From positions 1-64,000 of the forward strand of contig NZ_JBITMQ010000018.1 in NCBI RefSeq assembly GCF_044466355.1: 64,000 nt of DNA, read 5' to 3'. The position numbers and the translations under genes were made by a program. Source of the stretch: Actinophytocola sp044466355. GTDB lineage: Bacteria > Actinomycetota > Actinomycetes > Mycobacteriales > Pseudonocardiaceae. Positions 50,282 through 58,826 of this stretch are shown piece by piece. The notes beneath the pieces are model-generated. The model did no database searches. It saw nothing but the letters and a program-made list of their open reading frames with translations, and had not been told where the DNA came from. Position 1 is the first letter of the stretch, and each line of letters opens with the position of its first letter.

Positions 50282-51367
50282 GTGAGGAAGAGGCTGCTTG
50301 TGCTGGCCGGCGTGGTCGTGGTGGCCGCGGGCGGCGGCGCGGCGTGGTGGTTGCTGAGACCGGCGGAGGCGACGACCTCGCCGGTCGTCGTGCCGGTCAC
50401 CGTCGGCACGCAGCGGCAGACGGTGACCGCGTCCGGCACCGTGCAGCCCGCGGCGCGCGCCGACCTGAGCTTCGGTGTGACCGGCGAGGTCACCGAGGTG
50501 CTCGTCGAGGAAGGCGACACGGTCACGGCGGGACAGGCGCTCGCGAAGGTCGACGACACGCTGCTCCAGGCACAGCTCACGGCCGCGCAGGCACAGCTGG
50601 ACGCGGCCGAGGACCAGGCCGCCGACTCGGACGACGCGTCCGCGGACGCCGCTGTGGTGTCCGCTGAGAGCGACGTGGCAGCGGCTCAGGATGCGGTGGC
50701 ACAGGCGACGCTGACGGCTCCCATGGCGGGCACTGTGGCGGCTGTGGACCTGGCCGTCGGCGACCGCGTGGGGACCCCCCAGCAAGGCAGCGGTGCGGAC
50801 ACCCAGGCCCAGGTCACGGTGGTGTCCACGGGCACGTTCGTGGTCGAGGCGAACGTGAGCGCGGCCGACGCGGCCCGCGTCAAGCAGGGCCTGGCCGCCG
50901 AGGTCATGCCGGTCGACGCGGACGAGCCGGTCGAGGGCACAGTCCGCACCGTCGGCCTGGTCGCGGAGGCCGACGGCTCCGGCGCGGCGACGTTCCCGGT
51001 GACCGTCGACGTGACGGGCACGCGCGACGACCTGTACGCGGGCTCGTCGGCGACGGTCGTGGTCGTGGTGGCCGAACGCGAGAACGTGCTGACGGTGCCC
51101 GCGATGGCCCTGCACACCGAGGGCGGCACGACGTACGTGCACGAGGTCGTCGACGGCACGGCGGTGCGCACGGACGTCGAGGTCGGCGAGTCCTTCGGTG
51201 CGCGGACCGAGGTGACCGCCGGTCTCGCGGAAGGCGACCAGGTCGAGGTGCGGGCGACCGTCCAGAACCGCACGCCGGGCGGCGGCGGGAACACCGTCTT
51301 CCCGGGCGGCGGTGGCGGTGGCCCGATGATGGGCGGCCCCATGATCGTCCAGGGCGGCGGCCGGTGA
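50282..51367 (+). CDS. HlyD/MacA-type membrane fusion protein 1
   Basis: A 361-residue adaptor with a Sec-type N-terminal helix (LLVLAGVVVVAAGGGAAWWL), a lipoyl-type half near 45-85 (ASGTVQPAARADLSFGVTGE), a short coiled coil rich in Ala/Asp, the second lipoyl half ATLTAPMAGTVAAVDLAVGD, and a beta-barrel domain. The Gly-rich C-terminus ends GGGPMMGGPM. GTG 50282 has GGAG 6-8 nt upstream. It forms an operon with an ATPase, a permease and a second adaptor. Confidence 0.88.
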   Translation: MRKRLLVLAGVVVVAAGGGAAWWLLRPAEATTSPVVVPVTVGTQRQTVTASGTVQPAARADLSFGVTGEVTEVLVEEGDTVTAGQALAKVDDTLLQAQLTAAQAQLDAAEDQAADSDDASADAAVVSAESDVAAAQDAVAQATLTAPMAGTVAAVDLAVGDRVGTPQQGSGADTQAQVTVVSTGTFVVEANVSAADAARVKQGLAAEVMPVDADEPVEGTVRTVGLVAEADGSGAATFPVTVDVTGTRDDLYAGSSATVVVVVAERENVLTVPAMALHTEGGTTYVHEVVDGTAVRTDVEVGESFGARTEVTAGLAEGDQVEVRATVQNRTPGGGGNTVFPGGGGGGPMMGGPMIVQGGGR

Positions 51368-52035
51368 ACGCCATCATCGAGATGACGGACGTGCGCAAGG
51401 CCTACGCGACCGGCGCGGTCGAGGTGGAGGCGCTGCGCGGGGTGTCGCTGCGGATCGGGCAGGGCGAGTACGTGGCGGTCGCGGGCCCGTCCGGTTCCGG
51501 CAAGTCGACGCTCATGCACATCATCGGCTGCCTGGACGTGCCGACGTCCGGCGAGTACGTGCTGGCGGGCGGCGACGTGACCACGCTGGCGGAGTCGCAC
51601 CTCGCCGACATCCGCAACCGCCGCATCGGGTTCGTGTTCCAGCAGTTCAACCTGCTGCCCAGCCTGTCGGCGTGCCGGAACGTGGAGCTGCCGCTCGCCT
51701 ACGCGGGTGTCGCACCGGCGGAACGGAAACGCAGAGCGGTCGAGGCGTTGACGCGGGTGGGCCTGGCGGACCGCCTGGCCCACCGACCGGGTGAACTGTC
51801 CGGCGGGCAGCAACAGCGGGTGGCGGTGGCGCGGGCGCTGGTCACCGACCCGGCGCTGATCCTCGCCGACGAGCCGACCGGCAACCTCGACTCGGCGGCG
51901 TCGGCGGACGTGCTCGCCCTGTTCGACGAGCTGCACGCGGTGGGCCGCACGATCGTGCTGATCACGCACGAGGCGGACGTGGCACGGCGTGCGCAGCGGT
52001 CGGTGCTGATCCGGGACGGGCGGCTCGCGGCATGA
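51364..52035 (+). CDS. ABC transporter ATPase, MacB/LolD type
   Basis: 223 residues. Walker A GPSGSGKST near 39-47, Q-loop VFQQFNLLPS, signature LSGGQQQRVAVARAL, Walker B LILADEPTGNLDS, H-loop LITHEAD. The GNLDS ending and size are typical of the MacB/LolD class. GTG overlaps the stop of the adaptor gene, and its own stop overlaps the permease start. Confidence 0.93.
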   Translation: MNAIIEMTDVRKAYATGAVEVEALRGVSLRIGQGEYVAVAGPSGSGKSTLMHIIGCLDVPTSGEYVLAGGDVTTLAESHLADIRNRRIGFVFQQFNLLPSLSACRNVELPLAYAGVAPAERKRRAVEALTRVGLADRLAHRPGELSGGQQQRVAVARALVTDPALILADEPTGNLDSAASADVLALFDELHAVGRTIVLITHEADVARRAQRSVLIRDGRLAA

Positions 52036-53234
52036 ACTGGCGGGACACCTTTGCCAGCGGCCTGGAGGCCATCCGCGCGCACCGGCTGCGGTCGGCGCTG
52101 ACCATGCTGGGCATCGTCATCGGCATCTCGTCGGTGATCCTGACCGTGGGCCTCGGCCTCGGCGCGCAGGACCAGGTGCGGGCGCAGATCGACGCGCTGG
52201 GCAGCAACCTGCTGATCGTGTCGCCGGGCAGCAGCACGTCGTCGTCCGGGGTGCGCGGCGGTTTCGGCACGGCGTCGACGCTCACCACGTCGGACGCCGC
52301 GGCGCTGACCGATCCGACGGCGGCGCCGGACGTGGCCGCGGTGGCACCGGTGACCACGGCGCAGGCGGCGCTGGTCGCGGGCACGACGAACTGGACGTCC
52401 AGCCTGGTCGGCACCACCGAGTCGTGGCTGCCGGTGCGCAACCGGACGCTGTCGGCGGGCCGGTTCCTGACCGCGGCCGACGCCGACGTGGTCGTGCTCG
52501 GCCCGGACACGGCGAGCGAGCTGTTCGGCGGCCGGTCGGCGGTCGGGCAGCGGGTCACGGTGTCGGGCAGGCCGATGACGGTGGTGGGTGTGCTGGCGTC
52601 GACGGGCGGGGCGTCGAGCGCCGCCAGCGACGACGACGTGGCCGTGGTCCCGATGGAGACGGCGCGGGCGCTGGCGGGCACGCCGTCCTCGTCGGTGTCG
52701 ACGATCTACGTGCAGGCGCGGTCGGAGGACGTGCTGTCGGCCGCGTACCAGGAGGTCGACGCGCTGCTCGCGAACCTGCACGGCGACACCGACTTCGCCA
52801 TCACGTCGCAGGAGTCGCTGCTGGACACGGCGAACGCGACGAACAGGACGCTCACGATCCTGCTGGGTGGTGTCGCGGCGATCTCCTTGCTGGTGGGCGG
52901 GATCGGGGTCATGAACATCATGCTGGTGGCGGTCACCGAGCGGATCCGGGAGATCGGGCTGCGCAAGGCGCTGGGCGCCACCCCGTCGGCGATCCGGCGC
53001 CAGTTCCTGGTGGAGGCGGGCGTGCTGGGCACGTGCGGCGGGCTGCTCGGGGTGGCACTGGGCGTGGCGGGCGCGTTCTTGCTGCCGGGCGTGCTGGGGC
53101 AGCCGGTGAGCGTGTCGGTGCCCGCGATCGCCGCCGCCATCGGGGTGGCATTGGCGATCGGCATCGGCTTCGGCGTGTACCCGGCGTCCCGGGCGGCGCG
53201 CCTCACCCCCATCGACGCCCTGCGGAGCGAATGA
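52032..53234 (+). CDS. ABC transporter permease, MacB type
   Basis: 400 residues with the MacB/FtsX topology: one helix near 20-45 (SALTMLGIVIGISSVILTVG), a large extracytoplasmic domain (about 50-270), and three helices at the C-terminus ending in GVYPASRAARLTPIDALRSE. Works by mechanotransmission with the ATPase encoded just upstream and one or both adaptor proteins to export a peptide, lipid or drug; substrate unknown. Confidence 0.92.
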   Translation: MNWRDTFASGLEAIRAHRLRSALTMLGIVIGISSVILTVGLGLGAQDQVRAQIDALGSNLLIVSPGSSTSSSGVRGGFGTASTLTTSDAAALTDPTAAPDVAAVAPVTTAQAALVAGTTNWTSSLVGTTESWLPVRNRTLSAGRFLTAADADVVVLGPDTASELFGGRSAVGQRVTVSGRPMTVVGVLASTGGASSAASDDDVAVVPMETARALAGTPSSSVSTIYVQARSEDVLSAAYQEVDALLANLHGDTDFAITSQESLLDTANATNRTLTILLGGVAAISLLVGGIGVMNIMLVAVTERIREIGLRKALGATPSAIRRQFLVEAGVLGTCGGLLGVALGVAGAFLLPGVLGQPVSVSVPAIAAAIGVALAIGIGFGVYPASRAARLTPIDALRSE

Positions 53235-54532
53235 TGAAACGACTTGTGGTGGCCGCCGTCCTGGTGGCCGGGGCGGGGCTGGCGGTGGTGACGTTCGCAG
53301 ACGCCTCCCCCTCACCCCGCTACCGGCTGGCGACGGCGACGGTCGGCGACGTCACCCAGACGGTGACGGTGAGCGGCACGATGGACCACGTGAACCGCGC
53401 GGACGTCACGTTCAGTAGCGACGGCACCGTGAAGACGCTGACCGTCTCCCCCGGCGACACGGTGACCGCCGGGCAGGAACTGGGCACGCTCGACACGGCG
53501 GACCTGCGGGCGGCGGTGGACCGGGCGGCCGCGGAGGTGACGGCGGCGGAAGCGGCGCTCGCCGAGGACGAAGCCGCCCAGGAGGAGGCGGCGGGCCGGT
53601 CGGACGAGCTGACGTCGCGCCAGGACCAGGTCCGCACCGCACAGTCCGCGGCGACACAGGCGCTGACGACGGCGGCGGAGTCGCTGGCGGCACAGGACAA
53701 GGCGTGCGCGGACCCGGCGTCGCGGCCGTGCACGGCCGCGGTCACGACGACGCGGGCGGCGCAGGAAGCGGTGCAACGCGCCCAAACCACGCTGCAGGCG
53801 GCGATCGACGCACTCGCGGGCTCGGTCCCGACACAACCGGAGTCAGCGGACGCGGTGGCGAAAGGCCAGGCGTCGGTCGACGAGGCGGCGGCGAAGCTGG
53901 TCGAGGCGGAGCAGGCGTTGGCGGGCGCGACGCTGACGACGCCGATCGCGGGCACGGTCGGTGCGGTGACGGCGGCGGCCGGGGACGTCGTCGCGGCGGG
54001 CTCGCCGGTGGTGACGGTGATCGGGAAGGGCGCGGCGGAGGTGACGGCGCTGGTCCCGTCGGCGCGGCTGTCGACACTGGCCGTGGGCCAGGAAGCGCAG
54101 GTGACACCGGTGGGCACGACGACGGCGGTGACCGGGTCGGTGACGAGGGTGGGCACGCTGCCGGACGCGTCGTCGGAGACGGTGACCTACCCGGTGACGA
54201 TCACGGTCGCCGACCCGCCCGCGTCGATGGCGGCGGGCAGCACGGCGTCGGCGACGATCACGGTGGCGGCGGCGCGGGACGTGCTGACGGTGCCGACCTC
54301 GGCCGTGCGGCGGGGCGTGGTGACGGTGCTGTCGGGCGAGCAGGCGACGCCGACGCCGGTGACGGTCGGCGCGGTCGGCCCGGCGCGGACGGAGATCAGG
54401 GACGGCCTGGCGGAGGGCGACCAGGTGGTGCTGGCGGACCTGGACTCACCGCTGCCGACGAACGACCAGCAGCCGGGCCCGGCGGGCCTGACGGGCGGCG
54501 GCCCGGTACGCATGGCGCGCCCGGGCAACTGA
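53231..54532 (+). CDS. HlyD/MacA-type membrane fusion protein 2
   Basis: A 433-residue adaptor with an N-terminal membrane helix (LVVAAVLVAGAGLAVVTFA), a lipoyl half with VTVSGTMDHVNRADVTFSSD, and a long Ala/Glu/Gln coiled coil of about 130 residues (85-215). The second lipoyl half GATLTTPIAGTVGAVTAAAG and a beta-barrel domain follow. The coiled coil is far longer than in adaptor 1, so it may reach further into the cell envelope. ATG overlaps the permease TGA (ATGA). Confidence 0.88.
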   Translation: MMKRLVVAAVLVAGAGLAVVTFADASPSPRYRLATATVGDVTQTVTVSGTMDHVNRADVTFSSDGTVKTLTVSPGDTVTAGQELGTLDTADLRAAVDRAAAEVTAAEAALAEDEAAQEEAAGRSDELTSRQDQVRTAQSAATQALTTAAESLAAQDKACADPASRPCTAAVTTTRAAQEAVQRAQTTLQAAIDALAGSVPTQPESADAVAKGQASVDEAAAKLVEAEQALAGATLTTPIAGTVGAVTAAAGDVVAAGSPVVTVIGKGAAEVTALVPSARLSTLAVGQEAQVTPVGTTTAVTGSVTRVGTLPDASSETVTYPVTITVADPPASMAAGSTASATITVAAARDVLTVPTSAVRRGVVTVLSGEQATPTPVTVGAVGPARTEIRDGLAEGDQVVLADLDSPLPTNDQQPGPAGLTGGGPVRMARPGN

Positions 54533-54539
54533 CCGTGCT

Positions 54540-54575
54540 GTGAAAGGCGCGTTCGCGGCGTAACGCGCCTTTCAC
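54540..54575. terminator. Bidirectional terminator between the efflux operon and glpK
   Basis: Perfect 14-bp stem GTGAAAGGCGCGTT (54540-54553) and AACGCGCCTTTCAC (54562-54575) with an 8-nt loop; the stem extends a further four pairs with one mismatch. It lies between convergent genes. Confidence 0.8.
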
Positions 54576-54585
54576 GGCACGCCCG

Positions 54586-56100
54586 TCAGTCGTCCGCCTC
54601 CACCCAGTCGAAGGTCCTCGTCACGGCCTTCTTCCACTGGCCGAAGGTCTTCTCGCGGGCCGCGTCGTCCATCGACGGGGTCCACTCCTTGTCCTTCGCC
54701 CAGTTGTTGCGGATGTCGTCCTCGCCCGCCCAGAAGCCGACCGCGAGGCCCGCCGCGTACGCCGCGCCCAGCGCCGTCGTCTCCGCCACCACCGGGCGGA
54801 TCACCGGCACGCCGAGGATGTCGGCCTGGAACTGCATCAGCAGCTCGTTGACGACCATGCCGCCGTCGACCTTCAGCGACTTCAGCGGCACGCCCGAGTC
54901 CGCGTTCATCGCGTCGATCACCTCACGCGACTGGAACGCCGTCGCCTCCAGCACCGCGCGCGCCAGGTGTCCCTTGTTGACGTACCGCGTCAGCCCCACG
55001 ATCGCGCCGCGGGCGTCGGACCGCCAGTACGGCGCGAACAAACCGGAGAACGCGGGCACGAAGTAGCAGCCGCCGTTGTCGTCGACCGCCGACGCCATGT
55101 TCTCGATCTCCGGCGCCGACGCGATCATGCCCAGGTTGTCCCGCAGCCACTGCACGAGCGAGCCGGTCACCGCGATCGAGCCCTCGAGCGCGTACACCGG
55201 GTCGTTCGAGCCGATCTTGTAGCAGACCGTGGTCAGCAACCCGTTCTGCGACATCACCTTCTCCGTGCCGGTGTTCAGCAGCACGAAGTTGCCGGTGCCG
55301 TAGGTGTTCTTGGCCTCGCCCGGCGACAGGCACGCCTGCCCGAACGTCGCCGCCTGCTGGTCACCGAGGATGCCCGCGATCGGCACGCCGGCCAGCGCAC
55401 CGCGCTCCCGGACCTTGCCGTACTCCTCCGACGACGACCTGATCTCCGGCAGCATCGACACCGGGATCTTCATGTCCGCCGCGATCGAGGGGTCCCACGC
55501 CAGAGTGGACAGATCCATCAGCAGCGTGCGGGACGCGTTGGTGGGATCGGTGACGTGGATGCCACCATCCGGGCCGCCGGTCATGTTCCACAGCAGCCAC
55601 GTGTCCATGTTGCCGAACAGCAGGTCGCCCGCCTCGGCACGTTCCCGCGCGCCCTCGACGTTGTCGAGGATCCAGCGGACCTTCGGACCGGAGAAGTACG
55701 TCGCGAGCGGCAGCCCGGTCCTGTCCTTGTACCGGTCCTGCCCGCCGCCGAGCGCCTCCAGCTCACCGCAGATCCGGTCGGTCCTGGTGTCCTGCCAGAC
55801 GATCGCGTTGTACACCGGCTTGCCGGTGGTGCGGTCCCACACCACAGCGGTCTCGCGCTGGTTGGTGATGCCGACCGCGGCGATGTCCCTGGCCGCCAGG
55901 TCCGCCTTCGCGAGCGCGCCCGCCGCCACCTCACGGGTGTTGCGCCAGACCTCCTCCGGGTCGTGCTCGACCCAGCCCGCCTTCGGGAAGATCTGCTCGT
56001 GCTCCTTCTGGTCGACCGACACGACCTCACCCGCATGGCTGAAGATCATGCAGCGGGTCGACGTGGTGCCCTGGTCGATCGCGGCAACGTACGTCGTCAT
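54586..56100 (-). CDS. glpK: Glycerol kinase
   Basis: A 504-residue FGGY kinase making glycerol 3-phosphate. Seen: AAIDQGTTSTRCMIFSHAGE at the start, WVEHDPEEVW, ITNQRETAVVWD, GDQQAATFGQACLSPGEAKN and YGTGNFVLLNTG, and the C-terminal KVDGGMVVNELLMQFQADIL. It lies 17 bp downstream of glpF on the same strand and is divergent, as a pair, from glpD. Confidence 0.96.
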   Translation of the reverse strand: MTTYVAAIDQGTTSTRCMIFSHAGEVVSVDQKEHEQIFPKAGWVEHDPEEVWRNTREVAAGALAKADLAARDIAAVGITNQRETAVVWDRTTGKPVYNAIVWQDTRTDRICGELEALGGGQDRYKDRTGLPLATYFSGPKVRWILDNVEGARERAEAGDLLFGNMDTWLLWNMTGGPDGGIHVTDPTNASRTLLMDLSTLAWDPSIAADMKIPVSMLPEIRSSSEEYGKVRERGALAGVPIAGILGDQQAATFGQACLSPGEAKNTYGTGNFVLLNTGTEKVMSQNGLLTTVCYKIGSNDPVYALEGSIAVTGSLVQWLRDNLGMIASAPEIENMASAVDDNGGCYFVPAFSGLFAPYWRSDARGAIVGLTRYVNKGHLARAVLEATAFQSREVIDAMNADSGVPLKSLKVDGGMVVNELLMQFQADILGVPVIRPVVAETTALGAAYAAGLAVGFWAGEDDIRNNWAKDKEWTPSMDDAAREKTFGQWKKAVTRTFDWVEADD

Positions 56101-56117
56101 TGGTCAAGCCTCTCTTG

Positions 56118-56870
56118 TCAGGAGCCGGTCGGCAGGATCTGGTACAGAAGACCCGCGAGGACACCACCGACGATCGGGCCGACGACGGGCACCCAGGAGT
56201 AGTTCCACTCGGGACTCCCCTTGCCCTTGATCGGCAGCACCGCGTAGGCGATGCGCGGCCCCAGGTCACGGGCCGGGTTGATGGCGTACCCGGTCGGGCC
56301 ACCGAGCGACGCGCCGATCGAGATGACGACGAACGCGACGGCCGCGTAGCCGAGCGCGCCGTTGCCGAACACCGGCACACCGTCGGGGCCCACCGTCGCA
56401 CCCGGGCTGAGCAGGATCCAGAAGATCAGCACGAAGGTGGCGATGAGCTCGGTGACGACGTTCCACGCGTAGTTCGGCACGGTCGGGCCGGTGCAGAAGA
56501 TGCCGCGGGTGTTCTCGGGTTCGTCATGGGTGTCGAACTGCAGTTTGTAGGTGAGCCAGGCCAGCACGGCACCGAGGAAGGCACCGACCATCTGGCCGAG
56601 GAGGTAGGCGGGCACGTCGGCCCACTCGGTCTTGTCCGCGGCCGCGAGGCCCAGCGTCACCGCCGGGTTGATGTGCGCGCCGCTCGGATTCGCGATGCTC
56701 GCGCCGACGAACACCGCGAAACCCCAGCCGATGGCGATGAACAACCAACTGTCGCCGAAGCCGAGCGCCTTCTTGAGCACCCGGTTCGCGACCACACCCG
56801 CACCGAGCAGGATCAGTGTGGCGGTACCCAGCATTTCCCAGAGGAATATCTCGCCGAAGTTCAGATCCAC
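56118..56870 (-). CDS. glpF: Glycerol uptake facilitator (aquaglyceroporin)
   Basis: A 250-residue MIP channel with six helices and both NPA boxes: GAHINPAVTLG near residue 60 and GYAINPARDLGPR near 190. The Asp after the second box (PARDLGPR) marks a glycerol-conducting GlpF rather than a water channel. GTG 56870 has AAGGAG at 5-7 nt; a longer frame to 56963 has no support. It is cotranscribed with glpK. Confidence 0.94.
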   Translation of the reverse strand: MDLNFGEIFLWEMLGTATLILLGAGVVANRVLKKALGFGDSWLFIAIGWGFAVFVGASIANPSGAHINPAVTLGLAAADKTEWADVPAYLLGQMVGAFLGAVLAWLTYKLQFDTHDEPENTRGIFCTGPTVPNYAWNVVTELIATFVLIFWILLSPGATVGPDGVPVFGNGALGYAAVAFVVISIGASLGGPTGYAINPARDLGPRIAYAVLPIKGKGSPEWNYSWVPVVGPIVGGVLAGLLYQILPTGS

Positions 56871-56892
56871 GACCACTCCTTCACGCTGAAGT

Positions 56893-56990
56893 GGTAGGCG
56901 TCCGTCGGCCTGAAGGGTGGGGCGCCGGTGCCTACCCTGAGCGAGCCAGACGCTACGGCGCACAAGGTCAACTTGTCCAGATATCGGGAC
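56893..56990. promoter_or_regulatory. Control region between glpFK and glpD with inverted repeats
   Basis: The 176-bp divergent spacer holds GGTAGGC (56893-56899) with its complement GCCTACC (56930-56936). It also has a near-perfect 16-bp palindrome GTCCAGATATCGGGAC (56975-56990), broken only at one symmetric pair. Either could be the operator for a glycerol regulator acting on both sides. No regulator gene is adjacent. The palindromes are seen; the function is inferred. Confidence 0.45.
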
Positions 56991-57046
56991 TCCGGTTAGG
57001 CCGGTAGCGTGGTTCTCGTCCGGAATGTAGAGGACGAGGAGGCGCG

Positions 57047-58771
57047 GTGGCAGCGGATACCACGGGCGGTCAGCTGGGCACAGCCGAGCGTGAGGAAGCC
57101 TGGCGGCGACTCGGTTCCGAGACGTTCGACCTGGTGGTCATCGGTGGCGGCGTGGTCGGCGCCGGCACGGCACTGGACGCCGCGACCCGTGGCCTGCGGG
57201 TCGCGCTGGTCGAGGCGCGGGACCTCGCCTCGGGCACCTCCAGCAGGTCGTCGAAACTCTTCCACGGCGGGTTGCGGTACCTGGAGCAACTCGAGTTCGG
57301 CCTGGTGCGCGAGGCGTTGCGCGAACGCGAACTGATGCTCACCCGATTGGCACCCCATCTGGTGAAACCGGTGAGCTTCCTGTACCCACTGACACGGCGC
57401 GGGTGGGAGCGCCCGTACACGGCGGCGGGCCTGTTCCTGTACGACACGATGGGCGGCGCGCGGTCCGTGCCGGGCCAGAAACACCTGACGCGCGCCGGTG
57501 CGCTGCGGTTGGTGCCCGCGCTGAAGCGGTCGGCGCTGATCGGCGGCATCCGGTACTACGACGCGCAGGCCGACGACGCCCGGCACACCATGACCGTCGC
57601 GCGGACCGCGGCGCACTACGGCGCCGTGATCCGCACATCCACGCAGGTCACCGGCTTCATCCGGGAGGCGGACCGGGTCTCGGGCGTGCGGATCCACGAC
57701 GTGGAGGACGGCCGCACCCAGGAGGTCCAGGCCAACGCCGTGATCAACTGCACGGGCGTGTGGACCGACGAGCTGCAGCGGCTGTCGGGTTCGCGTGGCC
57801 GGTTCCGGGTGCGTGCGTCGAAGGGCGTGCACATCGTCGTGCCTCGCGACCGGATCGTGTCCGAGTCGGGCCTGATCCTGCGCACGGAGAAGTCGGTGCT
57901 GTTCGTCATTCCGTGGCGGAACCACTGGATCGTGGGAACCACCGACACGGACTGGAACCTCGACCTGGCCCACCCCGCGGCGACGAAGCACGACATCGAC
58001 TACCTCCTCGAGCACGTGAACTCGGTGCTGGCGACACCGTTGACGCACGACGACATCGAGGGCGTCTACGCGGGTCTGCGGCCGCTGCTGGCCGGGGAGA
58101 GCGAGGAGACGTCGAAGCTGTCGCGTGAGCACGCGGTGGCGCGGGTGGCGCCGGGCCTGGTGGCGATCGCGGGCGGCAAGTACACGACGTACCGGGTGAT
58201 GGCGGCGGACGCGGTGGACGTGGCGTCGCCGGACCTGCCGGGCAGGCTGCAGCCGTCGATCACGGACAAGGTGCCGCTGCTGGGCGCGGACGGGTACCAC
58301 GCGCTGGTGAACCAGGTGGACCAGCTGGGTGCGCGGCACGGCCTGCACCCGTATCGCGTGCGGCACCTGCTCGACCGGTACGGGTCGCTGGTGCACGAGG
58401 TGCTGGGGCTGGCGGAAGGCCGGCCCGAGTTGCTGAAGCCGCTCGCGGCCGCGCCGGACTACCTGCAGGTGGAGATCGTCTACGCGGCGTCGCACGAGGG
58501 GGCGCTGCACGTGGAGGACACGCTCGCGCGGCGAACCCGCATCTCGATCGAGTACCCGCACCGGGGCGTGGACTGCGCGCAGCAGGTCGCGGAACTGATG
58601 GGCGGCGTCCTCGGCTGGACGGAGGAGACGACGAACCGCGAGGTCAAGATCTACAAGGCCCGGGTGGAAGCGGAACGCGACAGCCAGACCCAGCCGGACG
58701 ACGAGGCCGCGGACGCCGTCCGAGCGGCGGCCCCGGAAGCCCGCCCGGAACTGACGACCCCGTTGCCCTGA
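57047..58771 (+). CDS. glpD: Glycerol-3-phosphate dehydrogenase, FAD-dependent
   Basis: A 574-residue membrane-associated flavoenzyme that oxidises glycerol 3-phosphate to DHAP and passes electrons to quinone. The FAD loop is LVVIGGGVVGAGTALDAATR, then GTSSRSSKLFHGGLRYLEQL; VGTTDTDW and IAGGKYTTYRVMAADAVD mark the rest of the fold. GTG 57047 follows GGAGG. It corresponds to GlpD2 (Rv3302c), which also lies next to lpdA. It completes the uptake-phosphorylation-oxidation route with glpF and glpK. Confidence 0.95.
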   Translation: MAADTTGGQLGTAEREEAWRRLGSETFDLVVIGGGVVGAGTALDAATRGLRVALVEARDLASGTSSRSSKLFHGGLRYLEQLEFGLVREALRERELMLTRLAPHLVKPVSFLYPLTRRGWERPYTAAGLFLYDTMGGARSVPGQKHLTRAGALRLVPALKRSALIGGIRYYDAQADDARHTMTVARTAAHYGAVIRTSTQVTGFIREADRVSGVRIHDVEDGRTQEVQANAVINCTGVWTDELQRLSGSRGRFRVRASKGVHIVVPRDRIVSESGLILRTEKSVLFVIPWRNHWIVGTTDTDWNLDLAHPAATKHDIDYLLEHVNSVLATPLTHDDIEGVYAGLRPLLAGESEETSKLSREHAVARVAPGLVAIAGGKYTTYRVMAADAVDVASPDLPGRLQPSITDKVPLLGADGYHALVNQVDQLGARHGLHPYRVRHLLDRYGSLVHEVLGLAEGRPELLKPLAAAPDYLQVEIVYAASHEGALHVEDTLARRTRISIEYPHRGVDCAQQVAELMGGVLGWTEETTNREVKIYKARVEAERDSQTQPDDEAADAVRAAAPEARPELTTPLP

Positions 58772-58810
58772 AAAAACGCGTCCGGGACGCTCAAGGTCCC
58801 GGACGCGTTT
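58772..58810. terminator. Strong bidirectional terminator after glpD
   Basis: Perfect 16-bp stem AAAACGCGTCCGGGAC (58772-58787) and GTCCCGGACGCGTTTT (58795-58810) with a 7-nt loop. The A and T ends give a U-tract on both strands, between convergent genes. Confidence 0.9.
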
Positions 58811-58826
58811 TCACGGCGGTGTCAGG

